A stretch of 64,000 bases of DNA, from NCBI RefSeq assembly GCF_000017205.1, contig NC_009656.1, positions 2,732,001 through 2,796,000 on the forward strand, read 5' to 3'. Numbering within the stretch: position 1 is the stretch's first letter; each line of letters opens with the position of its first letter. Shown one piece after another: positions 45,038-53,467 of this stretch. The translations under genes and the position numbers were made by a program. Source of the DNA: Pseudomonas paraeruginosa PA7. GTDB lineage: Bacteria > Pseudomonadota > Gammaproteobacteria > Pseudomonadales > Pseudomonadaceae. Below the pieces are notes generated by a model, which was given only the letters and a program-made list of their open reading frames with translations, was not told the origin of the DNA and did not search any database.

Positions 45038-46039
45038 ATGACGACGCTTGCTGATATCCCCTTGTCCATGCTCGACCTGGTGCCGGTGCGCACCGGCGGC
45101 AGCGTGGCCGAAGCCCTGCACAATTCCCTGGACCTGGCGCGCCATGTGGAGCGCCTGGGTTTCAACCGTTTCTGGCTGGCCGAGCACCACAACATGGATG
45201 GCATCGCCAGCTCCGCCACCGCGCTGCTGATCGGCCATATCGCCGGCGGCACCTCGCGGATCCGCGTCGGCTCGGGAGGGGTGATGCTGCCGAACCACGC
45301 GCCGCTGGTGGTGGCGGAAAACTTCGGCACCCTGGAGACGCTCTACCCGGGCCGCATCGACCTCGGTCTCGGCCGCGCCCCGGGCGCCGACCAGGCGACC
45401 ATGCGCGCCCTGCGTCGCGACCGCCTGGGCAACGGCGACGACTTCCCCGAGCAGGTCGCCGAGCTGGAAATGCTGCTCGGCCCGCGCCGTTCCCGGCAGA
45501 GCCTGCTGGCGGTGCCGGGCGAGGGTACCAACGTGCCGATCTGGCTGCTCGGTTCGAGCCTGTTCAGCGCCCACCTGGCGGCGCAGAAAGGCTTGCCCTA
45601 TGCCTTCGCTTCGCATTTCGCACCGCGTTACCTGCACGAGGCGCTGCGCATCTACCGCAGCAACTTCCAGCCCTCGGCGGTACTCGACAAACCCTACGCG
45701 ATGATCGGCGTACCGCTGATCGCCGCACCTACCGACGAAGAGGCCGAGTTCCTCGCCACTACTGCCTTCCAGCGCGTGTTGGCGCTGATCCGCGGCGAGA
45801 GCCTGAAGCAGAAGCCGCCGGTGGAAAGCATGGCGCCGTTGTGGCTGCCGCACGAGCAGGACGCGGTCGGCAGCTTCTTCGGCCTGGCGGTGATCGGCGG
45901 TCCGGAGAAGGTTCGCGCGCGCCTGGAGATCCTCCTGGAGCAGACCGGCGCCGACGAGCTGATCTTCACCAGCGACTTCTACGAGCACGCCCATCGGCTG
46001 CGCTCCTGCGAAATCGTCTCCGGGCTGAAAGGCGCGTGA
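45038..46039 (+). CDS. Luciferase-like flavin monooxygenase
   Basis: A 333-residue luciferase-like monooxygenase of the MsnO8/YhbW class. Typical LPLS-type N-terminus ([18 protein letters not shown]), [21 protein letters not shown] (in part), [43 protein letters not shown] (in part) and a C-terminal GPEKVRARL helix. Uses reduced FMN with O2; substrate unknown. TTGGAG stands 6 bases before the ATG. Next gene after the TetR repressor. Confidence 0.85.
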   Translation: MTTLADIPLSMLDLVPVRTGGSVAEALHNSLDLARHVERLGFNRFWLAEHHNMDGIASSATALLIGHIAGGTSRIRVGSGGVMLPNHAPLVVAENFGTLETLYPGRIDLGLGRAPGADQATMRALRRDRLGNGDDFPEQVAELEMLLGPRRSRQSLLAVPGEGTNVPIWLLGSSLFSAHLAAQKGLPYAFASHFAPRYLHEALRIYRSNFQPSAVLDKPYAMIGVPLIAAPTDEEAEFLATTAFQRVLALIRGESLKQKPPVESMAPLWLPHEQDAVGSFFGLAVIGGPEKVRARLEILLEQTGADELIFTSDFYEHAHRLRSCEIVSGLKGA

Positions 46040-46100
46040 TCCGGGGCTTGTAGGAAAACAATGTAGGCCTGCATGCGGCAGGGTCTTTCGGTGATAGGTT

Positions 46101-46128
46101 TTTTGGTTCTAAACTTAGAACCAAAAAC
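46101..46128. promoter_or_regulatory. 28-base perfect palindrome before the cytochrome c operon
   Basis: TTTTTGGTTCTAA (46101-46113) and TTAGAACCAAAAA (46116-46128) are a perfect 13-bp inverted repeat around AC. It starts 61 bases after the luciferase-like gene stop and ends 24 bases before the cytochrome start. It could be an operator, an mRNA hairpin or a terminator of the upstream gene. AT-rich against a GC-rich background. Confidence 0.6.
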
Positions 46129-46152
46129 AATAAGCCAGAGAGGAACCCTGCC

Positions 46153-46806
46153 ATGCCGGTTGCACACCGACTGCTGTTTTCATTGACCGCCTTGCTGGCG
46201 GCGACGGCCCAGGCCGCCGTCGACGGCCAGAAACTCTACACCCAGGGCGGCGCCAACCCGGCCGCCGCGGCCTGCGTCACCTGCCACGGCGCAGATGGCA
46301 TGGGTCTGGCCGCCGCCGGCTTTCCACGCCTGGCGGGCCTTCCCGCCGCCTACCTGAGCAAGCAACTGCACGACCTCAAGCAGGGCGGCAGCCGCGAGCA
46401 CCCGGTGATGAAGGGCATCGCCGACGCCCTCGATGACGACGAGATCCAGGCGCTCGCCAAGACCCTCGCGGCAATGCCGGCGCCCAAGCCGGTGGCGCTG
46501 TCGCGCGTGGCCACCCCGCGCAGCCCCGGCGAGACCCTGGCGGTGCGTGGCGCCTGGGAGCGCAACATTCCCGAGTGCGTGACCTGCCACGGTCCGGCCG
46601 GCAGCGGCGTGGGGGATGCCTTCCCGCCGTTGCAGGGGCAGGGCGAGATGTACCTGGGCAACCAGTTGCGCGCCTGGCAGCTTGGCACTCGCCGCAACGA
46701 TCCGAACGATCTGATGGGGCATATCGCCAAGTCCCTCAGCGAAGAGGAGATCCGCAGCGTCAGCCAGTTCTTCGCCACCCTCGGTCAGGCAGGAGGCCAG
46801 CCATGA
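46153..46806 (+). CDS. Dihaem cytochrome c, first of a pair
   Basis: A 217-residue exported protein: signal peptide MPVAHRLLFSLTALLAATAQA, then two CVTCHG haem sites at Cys41-Cys44-His45 and Cys142-Cys145-His146. Each haem sits in its own cytochrome c4-like domain with distal Met candidates (e.g. EHPVMKGI). It fits c4/c553-type electron carriers. Overlaps the next gene by 4 bases. The operon is reported to rise when MexT is active; that is recalled, not seen. Confidence 0.9.
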   Translation: MPVAHRLLFSLTALLAATAQAAVDGQKLYTQGGANPAAAACVTCHGADGMGLAAAGFPRLAGLPAAYLSKQLHDLKQGGSREHPVMKGIADALDDDEIQALAKTLAAMPAPKPVALSRVATPRSPGETLAVRGAWERNIPECVTCHGPAGSGVGDAFPPLQGQGEMYLGNQLRAWQLGTRRNDPNDLMGHIAKSLSEEEIRSVSQFFATLGQAGGQP

Positions 46807-47678
46807 ACATGCCGTCGATCCTTTCCCTGGCCGTCGCCGGCCTGCTGGTCGCACCCGTCCACGCGGCAATGGACCCCTCGGAGCCGTTCCAGCCGCCGGC
46901 CGAAAGCAGCCTGCCGGACAACGCCTTCGGCGAAATGGTCCGCCAGGGCCAGGCACTGTTCGTGGAAACCCGGAAGAACGCGCCGCATCTGGTCGGCAAC
47001 CAGCTCAATTGCGTCAACTGCCACCTCGACCAGGGCCGCCGGGCCAACTCCGCGCCGCAATGGGCGGCCTACCCGGTATACCCGGCGTTCCGCGCCAAGA
47101 ACAACAAGGTCAATACGTTCGCCGAACGCCTGCAAGGCTGCTTCCAGTTCAGCATGAACGGCACGGTGCCGGCGGCCGACAGCCCGGAGATCAAGGCCCT
47201 GACCGTCTACGCCTATTGGCTGGCGAGCCAGGCGCCGACCGGGGTCAGCCTGCCAGGACGCGGCTATCCGGACGTGGCCCCGCCGGAAGGCGGCTACAGC
47301 ATCGAGCGCGGCGCCAAGGTCTATGCCGCGCAGTGCGCGATCTGCCACGGCGCCGACGGCCAGGGCCAGACGGCTCAGGGGCAGACGGTGTTCCCACCGC
47401 TGTGGGGCGCGCAGTCGTTCAACTGGGGCGCGGGCATGCACCGGATCAACACCGCGGCCTCCTTCATCAAGTACAACATGCCGCTGGGCAAGCCCGGCTC
47501 CCTCAGCGACCGCGACGCCTGGGACGTCGCCGCCTTCATGAACAGCCACGAACGGCCGCAGGACCCGCGCCTGGTGGACGGTTCGGTGGAGAAGACGCGG
47601 CAGAAGTTCCATGCCAACGACGGCGTCAACCTGTACGGGCAGAAGGTCAACGGCGTGCTGCTGGGACAGGGGATCTGA
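46803..47678 (+). CDS. Dihaem cytochrome c, second of the pair
   Basis: A 291-residue exported cytochrome: signal peptide NMPSILSLAVAGLLVAPVHA, haem sites CVNCH at 70-74 and CAICHG at 178-182. Resembles SoxA/thiosulfate dehydrogenase (TsdA)-like dihaem cytochromes: NCHLDQGRRANSAPQWAAYP (in part) and the PLGKPGSLSDRDAWDVAAFM (in part) tail. TsdA-like activity is possible; the Cys ligand typical of TsdA was not confirmed. Translationally coupled to the first cytochrome. Confidence 0.87.
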   Translation: MNMPSILSLAVAGLLVAPVHAAMDPSEPFQPPAESSLPDNAFGEMVRQGQALFVETRKNAPHLVGNQLNCVNCHLDQGRRANSAPQWAAYPVYPAFRAKNNKVNTFAERLQGCFQFSMNGTVPAADSPEIKALTVYAYWLASQAPTGVSLPGRGYPDVAPPEGGYSIERGAKVYAAQCAICHGADGQGQTAQGQTVFPPLWGAQSFNWGAGMHRINTAASFIKYNMPLGKPGSLSDRDAWDVAAFMNSHERPQDPRLVDGSVEKTRQKFHANDGVNLYGQKVNGVLLGQGI

Positions 47679-47746
47679 CACCCTCGTGGCCTGGCGGCCG
47701 CAGGACGGAGAACCGCTCCGGCGGAAGCCGGTCGGCGAGTGGGCAG

Positions 47747-47775
47747 GGCGTATAACGCCAGCAGCGTTATCCGCC
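47747..47775. repeat. REP-like palindromic element
   Basis: GGCGTATAACGC (47747-47758) and GCGTTATCCGCC (47764-47775) form a 12-bp stem with one mismatch around CAGCA, with a GGATAACGC-type core. This is the usual Pseudomonas REP sequence, here between the cytochrome operon and dsbS. Confidence 0.8.
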
Positions 47776-47792
47776 GATGCCTGGGCCTCGGC

Positions 47793-47827
47793 GGCGGATA
47801 GCCGCGAGCGGCTATTCGCCCTACGGG
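47793..47827. repeat. Second REP-like element
   Basis: GGCGGATAGCC (47793-47803) and GGCTATTCGCC (47810-47820) make an 11-bp stem with one mismatch, followed by CTACGGG, the common REP tail. With the element at 47747 it forms an REP pair separated by 17 bases, probably acting at the 3' ends of the two facing transcripts. Confidence 0.8.
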
Positions 47828-47858
47828 AGTCGGCGGGTGCGCGGGTAGGGCCGGCGCA

Positions 47859-49181
47859 TCATTCGCGCAGCGGCATCTCCAGCGTCACCCGCAGGCCGTC
47901 CGTGCGGCTGTCGAAGTCCAGCCGGCATTGGCAGCGTTGCACGATGGCCTGCACGATGGCCAGGCCGAGCCCGCTGCCGCCGCTCTTGCCGTGGCGCCAG
48001 AAGCGCTGGGTGAGGTGCGGCAGGTCGGCCTCGGCGATGCCCGGACCGTGGTCGCGGACGTGGAAGCGCGCGCAGCCTTGCGTGGTTTCCACCGCCAGTT
48101 CCACCCGGGTGCCGGCGGCGGTGTGGCGCAGGGCATTGTCCAGCAGGTTGCGCAGCGCGGCGATGGCCAGCAGCGAAGGGACTTCCAGCGGCGCCTCGGA
48201 CAAGCCGTCGGCCAGCACCAGTTCGAACATCCGCACATCGCCATGGCCGGCGTCGTGCATGGCCACCCGGGCGGCATCCTCGGCGCTGCACTGCACGCCG
48301 TCGTCGAACGACAGGCTGCCTTCCACCCGCGCCAGCAGCAACAGCTGGTCCAGCGTCCGGTGCAGACGGTCGGCGCCTTCCTCGGCGTGGGCCAGGGCCT
48401 GCTCGGCGGCGGCGCCCTCGGTCATGCGCGCCACCTGCAGGTGGGTCTTGATCGCGGTCAGCGGGCTGCGCAGTTCGTGGGCGGCATCGCCGGTCAGGCG
48501 GCGCTCGCGCTCGATGGCCTGGGCGATGCGCTGGAACAGCTGGTTCTGGGTTTCCACCAGCGGCTTCAGTTCGCTCGGCAGGGCCGCCAGCTCCAGCGGT
48601 TCCAGCGAGTCGGCGCCGCGCCGGGTGAGGGCGTCGCGAATCCGCTTGAGCGGCGCCAGGCCCTGGCCGGCGCCGAGCCAGAGCAGGGCCAGGCTGCCGA
48701 GCAGGGCCACCGTCACCGGCACCGCGGCGGCCACCACCACCGAGCGTTGCAGCACGTCGCGCTCTTCCAGGCGATCGGCGGTGCTGACCCGCAGGTCGCC
48801 GGCCTGCACGGTGAAGCTGCGCCACAGCACGCCGTTGATTTCCTGGTCGCGGAAACCGCTGGCGGTGCTGTCCAGCGCCCGCTCCGGGGTGGCATGGCTC
48901 TGCGCCAGGACTTCGCCGCGCAGGGAGCTGACCTGGCAGGCCATGCCGTTGGGAATGCCCAGTTGCTCCGCGCTCAGGCGGGCGGCCTGGCCGTTCGCCG
49001 GTTGCGGCTGCGGCAACTGCTGGAGCAGGCCGGCGACCATCCGCGCCGAGGCCGCCAGGCGCTGGTCGAAGGAGCGCATCATCTGTCCGCGCAGGTCGCA
49101 GAGCATCCAGGCGGCGGCCAGCGACCAGAGCAGGATGAAGGCCGCACCGAGGATCAGGGTCAGGCGCAGGCGCAGGCTCAT
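47859..49181 (-). CDS. dsbS: DsbS, copper-responsive sensor histidine kinase
   Basis: A 440-residue sensor kinase of the QseC/PmrB-like class. Two TM helices (about 8-28 and 163-185), a short periplasmic region holding a single Cys82 (GMACQV), HAMP, His235 in AHELRSP, N box (LRNLLDNALRHT), G1 (DHGPGIA), and G2 (GSGLGLAI). In the reported DsbRS system Cys82 binds Cu(I) and controls phosphatase activity; the residue is present here. Its ATG overlaps the dsbR stop. Confidence 0.88.
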   Translation of the reverse strand: MSLRLRLTLILGAAFILLWSLAAAWMLCDLRGQMMRSFDQRLAASARMVAGLLQQLPQPQPANGQAARLSAEQLGIPNGMACQVSSLRGEVLAQSHATPERALDSTASGFRDQEINGVLWRSFTVQAGDLRVSTADRLEERDVLQRSVVVAAAVPVTVALLGSLALLWLGAGQGLAPLKRIRDALTRRGADSLEPLELAALPSELKPLVETQNQLFQRIAQAIERERRLTGDAAHELRSPLTAIKTHLQVARMTEGAAAEQALAHAEEGADRLHRTLDQLLLLARVEGSLSFDDGVQCSAEDAARVAMHDAGHGDVRMFELVLADGLSEAPLEVPSLLAIAALRNLLDNALRHTAAGTRVELAVETTQGCARFHVRDHGPGIAEADLPHLTQRFWRHGKSGGSGLGLAIVQAIVQRCQCRLDFDSRTDGLRVTLEMPLRE

Positions 49182-49858
49182 GCGTCGTCCCCGTCGCCGC
49201 GCGCCGGCCCGAGGCGGTAGCCGAGGCCGCGCACGGTCTGCACGATGGCGTTGCCGAGCTTGCGCCGCAGGTGATGGATATGCACGTTGAGGGCGTTGCT
49301 CTCGACCTCGTCGCCGAAGCCGTAGACACTGTCCTTGAGCTGCTCGCCGCTGAGGATCCGCCCGCGGTTGTTGAGCAGCGCCTGCAGCAGCGCCTGTTCG
49401 CGCCGCGACAACTCTATCGGGCGGCCGTCGAGCCAGGTTTCCCGGGTGCTCGGGTCGTAGCTCAGGCGGCCGTGCTCGATGACATTGACGCAGCGTCCGG
49501 CGGAGCGCCGTTGCAGGGTATGCAGGCGGGCGCCGAGTTCGCGCAGGTCGAAGGGCTTGAGCAGGTAGTCGTCGGCGCCGGCCTGCAGCCCGGCGACCCG
49601 GTCGGTCACCGCGTCGCGCGCGGTCAGCACCAGTACCGGCAGGTCGAAGCCCTGCTGGCGCAGGCGTTGCAGCAGGCGCAGGCCGTCCTCGTCGGGCAGG
49701 CCGAGGTCGAGGACCAGCACGTCGAAGCGCGCCACCTGCAGCAGCGCCTGGGTATCGGCGGCGCTGGCCACGCGGTCCACGGTCAGGCCCTGGGCGTTGA
49801 GGCCGGCGACGATGCCGCTGGCGATCAGGTCGTCGTCTTCGGTGAGCAGTACATGCAT
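49178..49858 (-). CDS. dsbR: DsbR, OmpR-family response regulator
   Basis: A 226-residue OmpR-type regulator from MHVLLTEDDD. Acidic pocket EDDD, phospho-acceptor Asp51 (VLVLDLGLPD), Lys in LKPFD and a C-terminal winged helix (LSRREQALLQALLNN, ALNVHIHHLRRKLG). The ATG at 49858 is preferred to an upstream TTG because it opens the receiver fold. It is divergent from dsbD2, and a TTA-N8-TTAA repeat at 49958-49972 is the likely target. Confidence 0.88.
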   Translation of the reverse strand: MHVLLTEDDDLIASGIVAGLNAQGLTVDRVASAADTQALLQVARFDVLVLDLGLPDEDGLRLLQRLRQQGFDLPVLVLTARDAVTDRVAGLQAGADDYLLKPFDLRELGARLHTLQRRSAGRCVNVIEHGRLSYDPSTRETWLDGRPIELSRREQALLQALLNNRGRILSGEQLKDSVYGFGDEVESNALNVHIHHLRRKLGNAIVQTVRGLGYRLGPARGDGDDA

Positions 49859-49957
49859 GGCGGTATCGCTGGTCAAAGGGATAGGAGTCTGAAGCGGGTG
49901 AATTAAGCCAGGATTATGCCCCGCCCGGCGTGCCGCCGGTGCTTTCCCGTGGCCGCG

Positions 49958-49972
49958 TTAACGGCCTGTTAA
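49958..49972. promoter_or_regulatory. DsbR-type direct repeat before dsbD2
   Basis: GTTAA at 49957-49961 and GTTAA at 49968-49972 are direct repeats of 11-base period, giving TTA-N8-TTAA. The form matches OmpR-family sites and, as I recall, the reported DsbR consensus. It lies about 50 bases before dsbD2 in the shared 163-base gap. Confidence 0.65.
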
Positions 49973-50021
49973 TCGTCGCTGGCCATGCTGCCCGCCGAGT
50001 TCATCGTAGAAGGCGTTTTCC

Positions 50022-51791
50022 ATGCGTGTGTTGATCCTGCTCCTGATGCTCCTGCTGCCTGGCCTGTCCCAGGCGCAGCCGGGCGACGACCTGTTCGCCC
50101 CGCGCGGCGCGACGCAGATGGATTTCCTGCCGGTGGAGAAAGCCTTCCGCTTCAGCTGGGAGCGCCTCGACGACGGCCAGGTGCAACTGCGCTGGCAGAT
50201 CGCGCCGGGCTACTACCTGTACCAGAAGCGCCTGCGCTTCGATGGTCTCGACCCGACCCTGCATCCGCAGCTGCCGCCGGGCGAAAGCCACAGCGACGAG
50301 TTCTTCGGCGAGACGCAGGTCTATCGCCAGAGCCTGGAGCTGACCCTGCCGGCGGCCGCCGCCGGACAGCTGCGCCTGGGCTGGCAGGGCTGCGCCGACG
50401 CCGGCCTGTGCTATCCGCCGCAGAGCCAGGTGCTCGACCTGGGCGGTGCCGGCCCGACCGGTGCGGTCGCCGGGACGAGCGGCGAAGTAGCCGAGGACCA
50501 GGGCCTGGCCGGCAGCCTGCAGGCTGGCAACCTGGCCTGGAGCCTGCTGCTGTTCTTCGGCCTCGGCCTGCTGCTGGCCTTTGCCCCCTGTTCGCTGCCG
50601 ATGTTGCCGATCCTCGCCGGGCTGGTGGTCGGCAGCGGCGCCGGTCCGCGTCGCGGGTTGCTGCTGGCCGGCAGCTACGTGCTGAGCATGGCGCTGGTCT
50701 ACGCCGGCCTCGGGGTGGTCGCCGCACTGCTCGGCGGCAACCTGCAGGCCTGGCTGCAACAGCCATGGCTGCTGGGCAGCTTCGCCGCGCTGTTCGTGTT
50801 CCTCGCGCTGCCGATGTTCGGCTTCTTCGAACTGCAACTGCCGGCGGCCCTGCGCGACCGCCTCGACGGCCTCAGCCGCGGCCGCAAGGGCGGCAGCCTG
50901 GCCGGCGCCGCGGCGCTCGGCGCGTTGTCCGGGCTGCTGGTGGGGCCGTGCATGACCGCGCCGCTGGCCGGCGCCTTGCTCTATATCGCGCAGACCGGCA
51001 ACGCCCTGCACGGCGGCCTGGTGCTGTTCAGCCTGGGCCTGGGCATCGGCATGCCGCTGTTGCTGCTGGTGACGGTCGGCAGCCGCTTCCTGCCCAAGCC
51101 CGGCCCCTGGATGAACCTGGTCAAGGGCGTGTTCGGCTTCCTTTTCCTCGGCACCGCCTGGATACTCCTGCGTCCGCTGCTCGGCGAGGCGCTGTGGATC
51201 GGCCTTGGCGGCGCGCTGCTGCTGGTCCTGGCCTACGCCGCGCTGCATACCGCGCGTGGCCTGGCGCGGCACGCCGTGCTGTTCGGCGCGGCGGGCTGCA
51301 TCTTCGGTCTCTGGGGCGCGGCGATGCTGCTGGGCGCCGCGGCCGGGGCCGACGATCCCTGGCGTCCGCTACAGGTGTATGCGGCGGCGAACCGGGGCGC
51401 CACGCCGGCGGCCAGCGCGCACGAGGCGTTCCTCACGGTCAGCCAGCCGGACGAGCTGGACCGCCAGTTGGCCGCGGCCAGGGCAGAGGGTCAATGGGTG
51501 CTGCTCGACTACTACGCCGACTGGTGCGTGTCCTGCCGGATCATGGAGAAACAGGTGTTCGCCAAACCCGATGTGCTCGCCGCCCTGGAGGGCGTACGCC
51601 TGCTGCGGCTCGACGTGACCGCGGACAACGCCGCCAGCCGTGAACTGCTGCGCCGCTACCAGGTGCCCGGCCCGCCGAGCCTGATCTGGATCGGCCCGGA
51701 AGGCGAGGAGCGCCGCGCCCGCCGGTTGACCGGCGAAGTCGACGCCGGTGGCTTCCTCGCCCATTGGCAGGCGACCCGGGAGCGCGGCTGA
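50022..51791 (+). CDS. dsbD2: DsbD2, thiol:disulfide interchange protein
   Basis: A 589-residue three-part DsbD. Signal peptide (RVLILLLMLLLPGLSQAQ), N-terminal alpha domain with GCADAGLCYP cysteines (about 126-133), an eight-helix membrane domain with Cys in FAPCSLP and GPCMTAP, and a C-terminal thioredoxin-like domain with DWCVSCR. It moves electrons from cytoplasmic thioredoxin to periplasmic partners. First gene of the operon with the next two; its stop overlaps the following ATG. Confidence 0.93.
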   Translation: MRVLILLLMLLLPGLSQAQPGDDLFAPRGATQMDFLPVEKAFRFSWERLDDGQVQLRWQIAPGYYLYQKRLRFDGLDPTLHPQLPPGESHSDEFFGETQVYRQSLELTLPAAAAGQLRLGWQGCADAGLCYPPQSQVLDLGGAGPTGAVAGTSGEVAEDQGLAGSLQAGNLAWSLLLFFGLGLLLAFAPCSLPMLPILAGLVVGSGAGPRRGLLLAGSYVLSMALVYAGLGVVAALLGGNLQAWLQQPWLLGSFAALFVFLALPMFGFFELQLPAALRDRLDGLSRGRKGGSLAGAAALGALSGLLVGPCMTAPLAGALLYIAQTGNALHGGLVLFSLGLGIGMPLLLLVTVGSRFLPKPGPWMNLVKGVFGFLFLGTAWILLRPLLGEALWIGLGGALLLVLAYAALHTARGLARHAVLFGAAGCIFGLWGAAMLLGAAAGADDPWRPLQVYAAANRGATPAASAHEAFLTVSQPDELDRQLAAARAEGQWVLLDYYADWCVSCRIMEKQVFAKPDVLAALEGVRLLRLDVTADNAASRELLRRYQVPGPPSLIWIGPEGEERRARRLTGEVDAGGFLAHWQATRERG

Positions 51792-52627
51792 TGCTGAGTT
51801 TTTCCCTGGGGCCGCTGGTGGTCTCGCTGCAACACCTGCTGCTGTTCCTCGCCCTCGGCGCCGCGCTGCTCGGCGGTTGGCTGGCGGCGCGCGGCGGTGG
51901 GCGCAACGCCGAGCCGGCGTTGTTCAACCTGTTGCTGCTCGGCCTGCTGGTGGCGCGCCTGGCCTTCGTGGTGCGCTACTGGCCGCAGTACCGTGGCGAC
52001 TTCGCACAGATGCTGGATATCCGTGACGGCGGCTTCCTCGCCTGGCCGGGCCTGGTGGCCGCCGCGCTCGGCGCCTTGTTCTGGGCCTGGCGGCGACCGG
52101 CGCTGCGTCGTTCGCTGGGGGTCGGCGCCAGCCTCGGCCTGGCGTTCTGGCTGCTCGGCAGCCTCGGCCTGGGCATCTACGAGCGCGGTACGCGCCTGCC
52201 GGAACTGAGCCTGCGCAACGCCGCCGGCGAGTCGGTGCAGCTGGCGGACTTCCAGGGCCGCCCGCTGGTGATCAACCTCTGGGCCAGCTGGTGTCCGCCG
52301 TGCCGGCGCGAGATGCCGGTGCTGCAACAGGCGCAGGCGGAGAACCCCGACGTGGTGTTCCTGTTCGCCAACCAGGGCGAGAGCGCCGAGACCGTGCGCC
52401 ATTTCCTCCAGGCCGAGAACCTGCGTCTGGACAACCTGCTGTTCGACAACGGCGGACAGCTCGGCCAGCAGGTCGGCTCGGTCGCCCTGCCCACCACCGT
52501 GTTCTACACCGCCGAGGGCCGCCTGCTGGGCAGCCATCTCGGTGAACTGTCCCGCGGCAGCCTGGCGCGCTACCTCGAAGCCTTCGAGCCGGCCGCTGCC
52601 GCCCCCGCAACCAGGAGTTCCGAATGA
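51791..52627 (+). CDS. Membrane-anchored TlpA/DsbE-like thioredoxin
   Basis: A 278-residue fusion: four to five TM helices in residues 5-130, then a TlpA-like thioredoxin domain with WASWCPPCRRE, the active-site pair CPPC, and a cis-Pro in VALPTTVF. A multispan N-terminus is unusual for TlpA/ResA proteins, which normally have one anchor. TGATG overlap with dsbD2. Reductant for periplasmic substrates, probably fed by DsbD2. Known as dsbE in the reported dsbDEG operon. Confidence 0.85.
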   Translation: MLSFSLGPLVVSLQHLLLFLALGAALLGGWLAARGGGRNAEPALFNLLLLGLLVARLAFVVRYWPQYRGDFAQMLDIRDGGFLAWPGLVAAALGALFWAWRRPALRRSLGVGASLGLAFWLLGSLGLGIYERGTRLPELSLRNAAGESVQLADFQGRPLVINLWASWCPPCRREMPVLQQAQAENPDVVFLFANQGESAETVRHFLQAENLRLDNLLFDNGGQLGQQVGSVALPTTVFYTAEGRLLGSHLGELSRGSLARYLEAFEPAAAAPATRSSE

Positions 52628-53394
52628 GAGTGCCGCGCAACCTGATCACCCTTGGCCTGGGCCTGACCCTCCTCAACGCCGGCCTGGCCACGGCGGCGGA
52701 GGAACTGCCGGCGCCGATCCGCATGGTCCAGGAGAAGGGCGCCCGCATCCTCGGCAGCTTCGACGCGCCGGACGGCCTGCGCGGCTATGCCGCCGAATAC
52801 CAGAACCAGGGCATGGCGCTGTACCTGACCGCCGACGGCAAGCACGTGCTCACCGGCCACCTGTTCGACGCCCAGGGCAAGGACCTCAGCCGCGAACCGC
52901 TGGAACGCCTGGTGTACGCGCCGCTGGCCAAGGAAATGTGGCAGAAGATGGAGCGGAGCGCCTGGATCGCCGACGGCCGTGCCGACGCGCCGCGCGTGGT
53001 CTACCTGTTCAGCGACCCGAACTGCCCGTACTGCACCATGTTCTGGCAGCAGGCGCGGCCCTGGGTGGAATCCGGCAAGGTGCAGCTGCGGCACATCATG
53101 GTCGGCATCATCCGCGAGGACAGCGAGGCCAAGTCCGCCGCGCTGCTGGCCAGCAAGGACCCGCAGAAGGCCCTGCACGAGCATGAGCAGGCGGGCAAGG
53201 CCAGTACCCTGAAGCCGCTGGCGAAGATCCCGGCGGCGGTGCAGAAGCAGCTCGCCGGCAACATGGAACTGATGGAGTCGATGGGCGCCGCGGCGACCCC
53301 GGCGATCTTCTACCTCAACGCCGAGGGGCGCATGCAGCAGCAACAGGGCGCGCCGCAGCCGGACCAACTGGCGGAGATCCTCGGTCCGCGCTGA
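52624..53394 (+). CDS. dsbG: DsbG-like disulfide isomerase/chaperone
   Basis: A 256-residue periplasmic protein: signal peptide (NLITLGLGLTLLNAGLATAA), N-terminal dimerisation domain (about 25-105), then a thioredoxin domain with DPNCPYCTMFW and cis-Pro in AATPAIFYL. DsbG isomerises disulfides and repairs oxidised single cysteines. It overlaps the upstream gene by 4 bases. Three-gene operon with copper-responsive control by DsbRS. Confidence 0.9.
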   Translation: MRVPRNLITLGLGLTLLNAGLATAAEELPAPIRMVQEKGARILGSFDAPDGLRGYAAEYQNQGMALYLTADGKHVLTGHLFDAQGKDLSREPLERLVYAPLAKEMWQKMERSAWIADGRADAPRVVYLFSDPNCPYCTMFWQQARPWVESGKVQLRHIMVGIIREDSEAKSAALLASKDPQKALHEHEQAGKASTLKPLAKIPAAVQKQLAGNMELMESMGAAATPAIFYLNAEGRMQQQQGAPQPDQLAEILGPR

Positions 53395-53467
53395 TCCTCC
53401 GGGCCGGCGCCGAGCCGCCGGCCATCTATACTCCTGGCTCCACGAGACTTCCTCGGAGCACGCGGTC

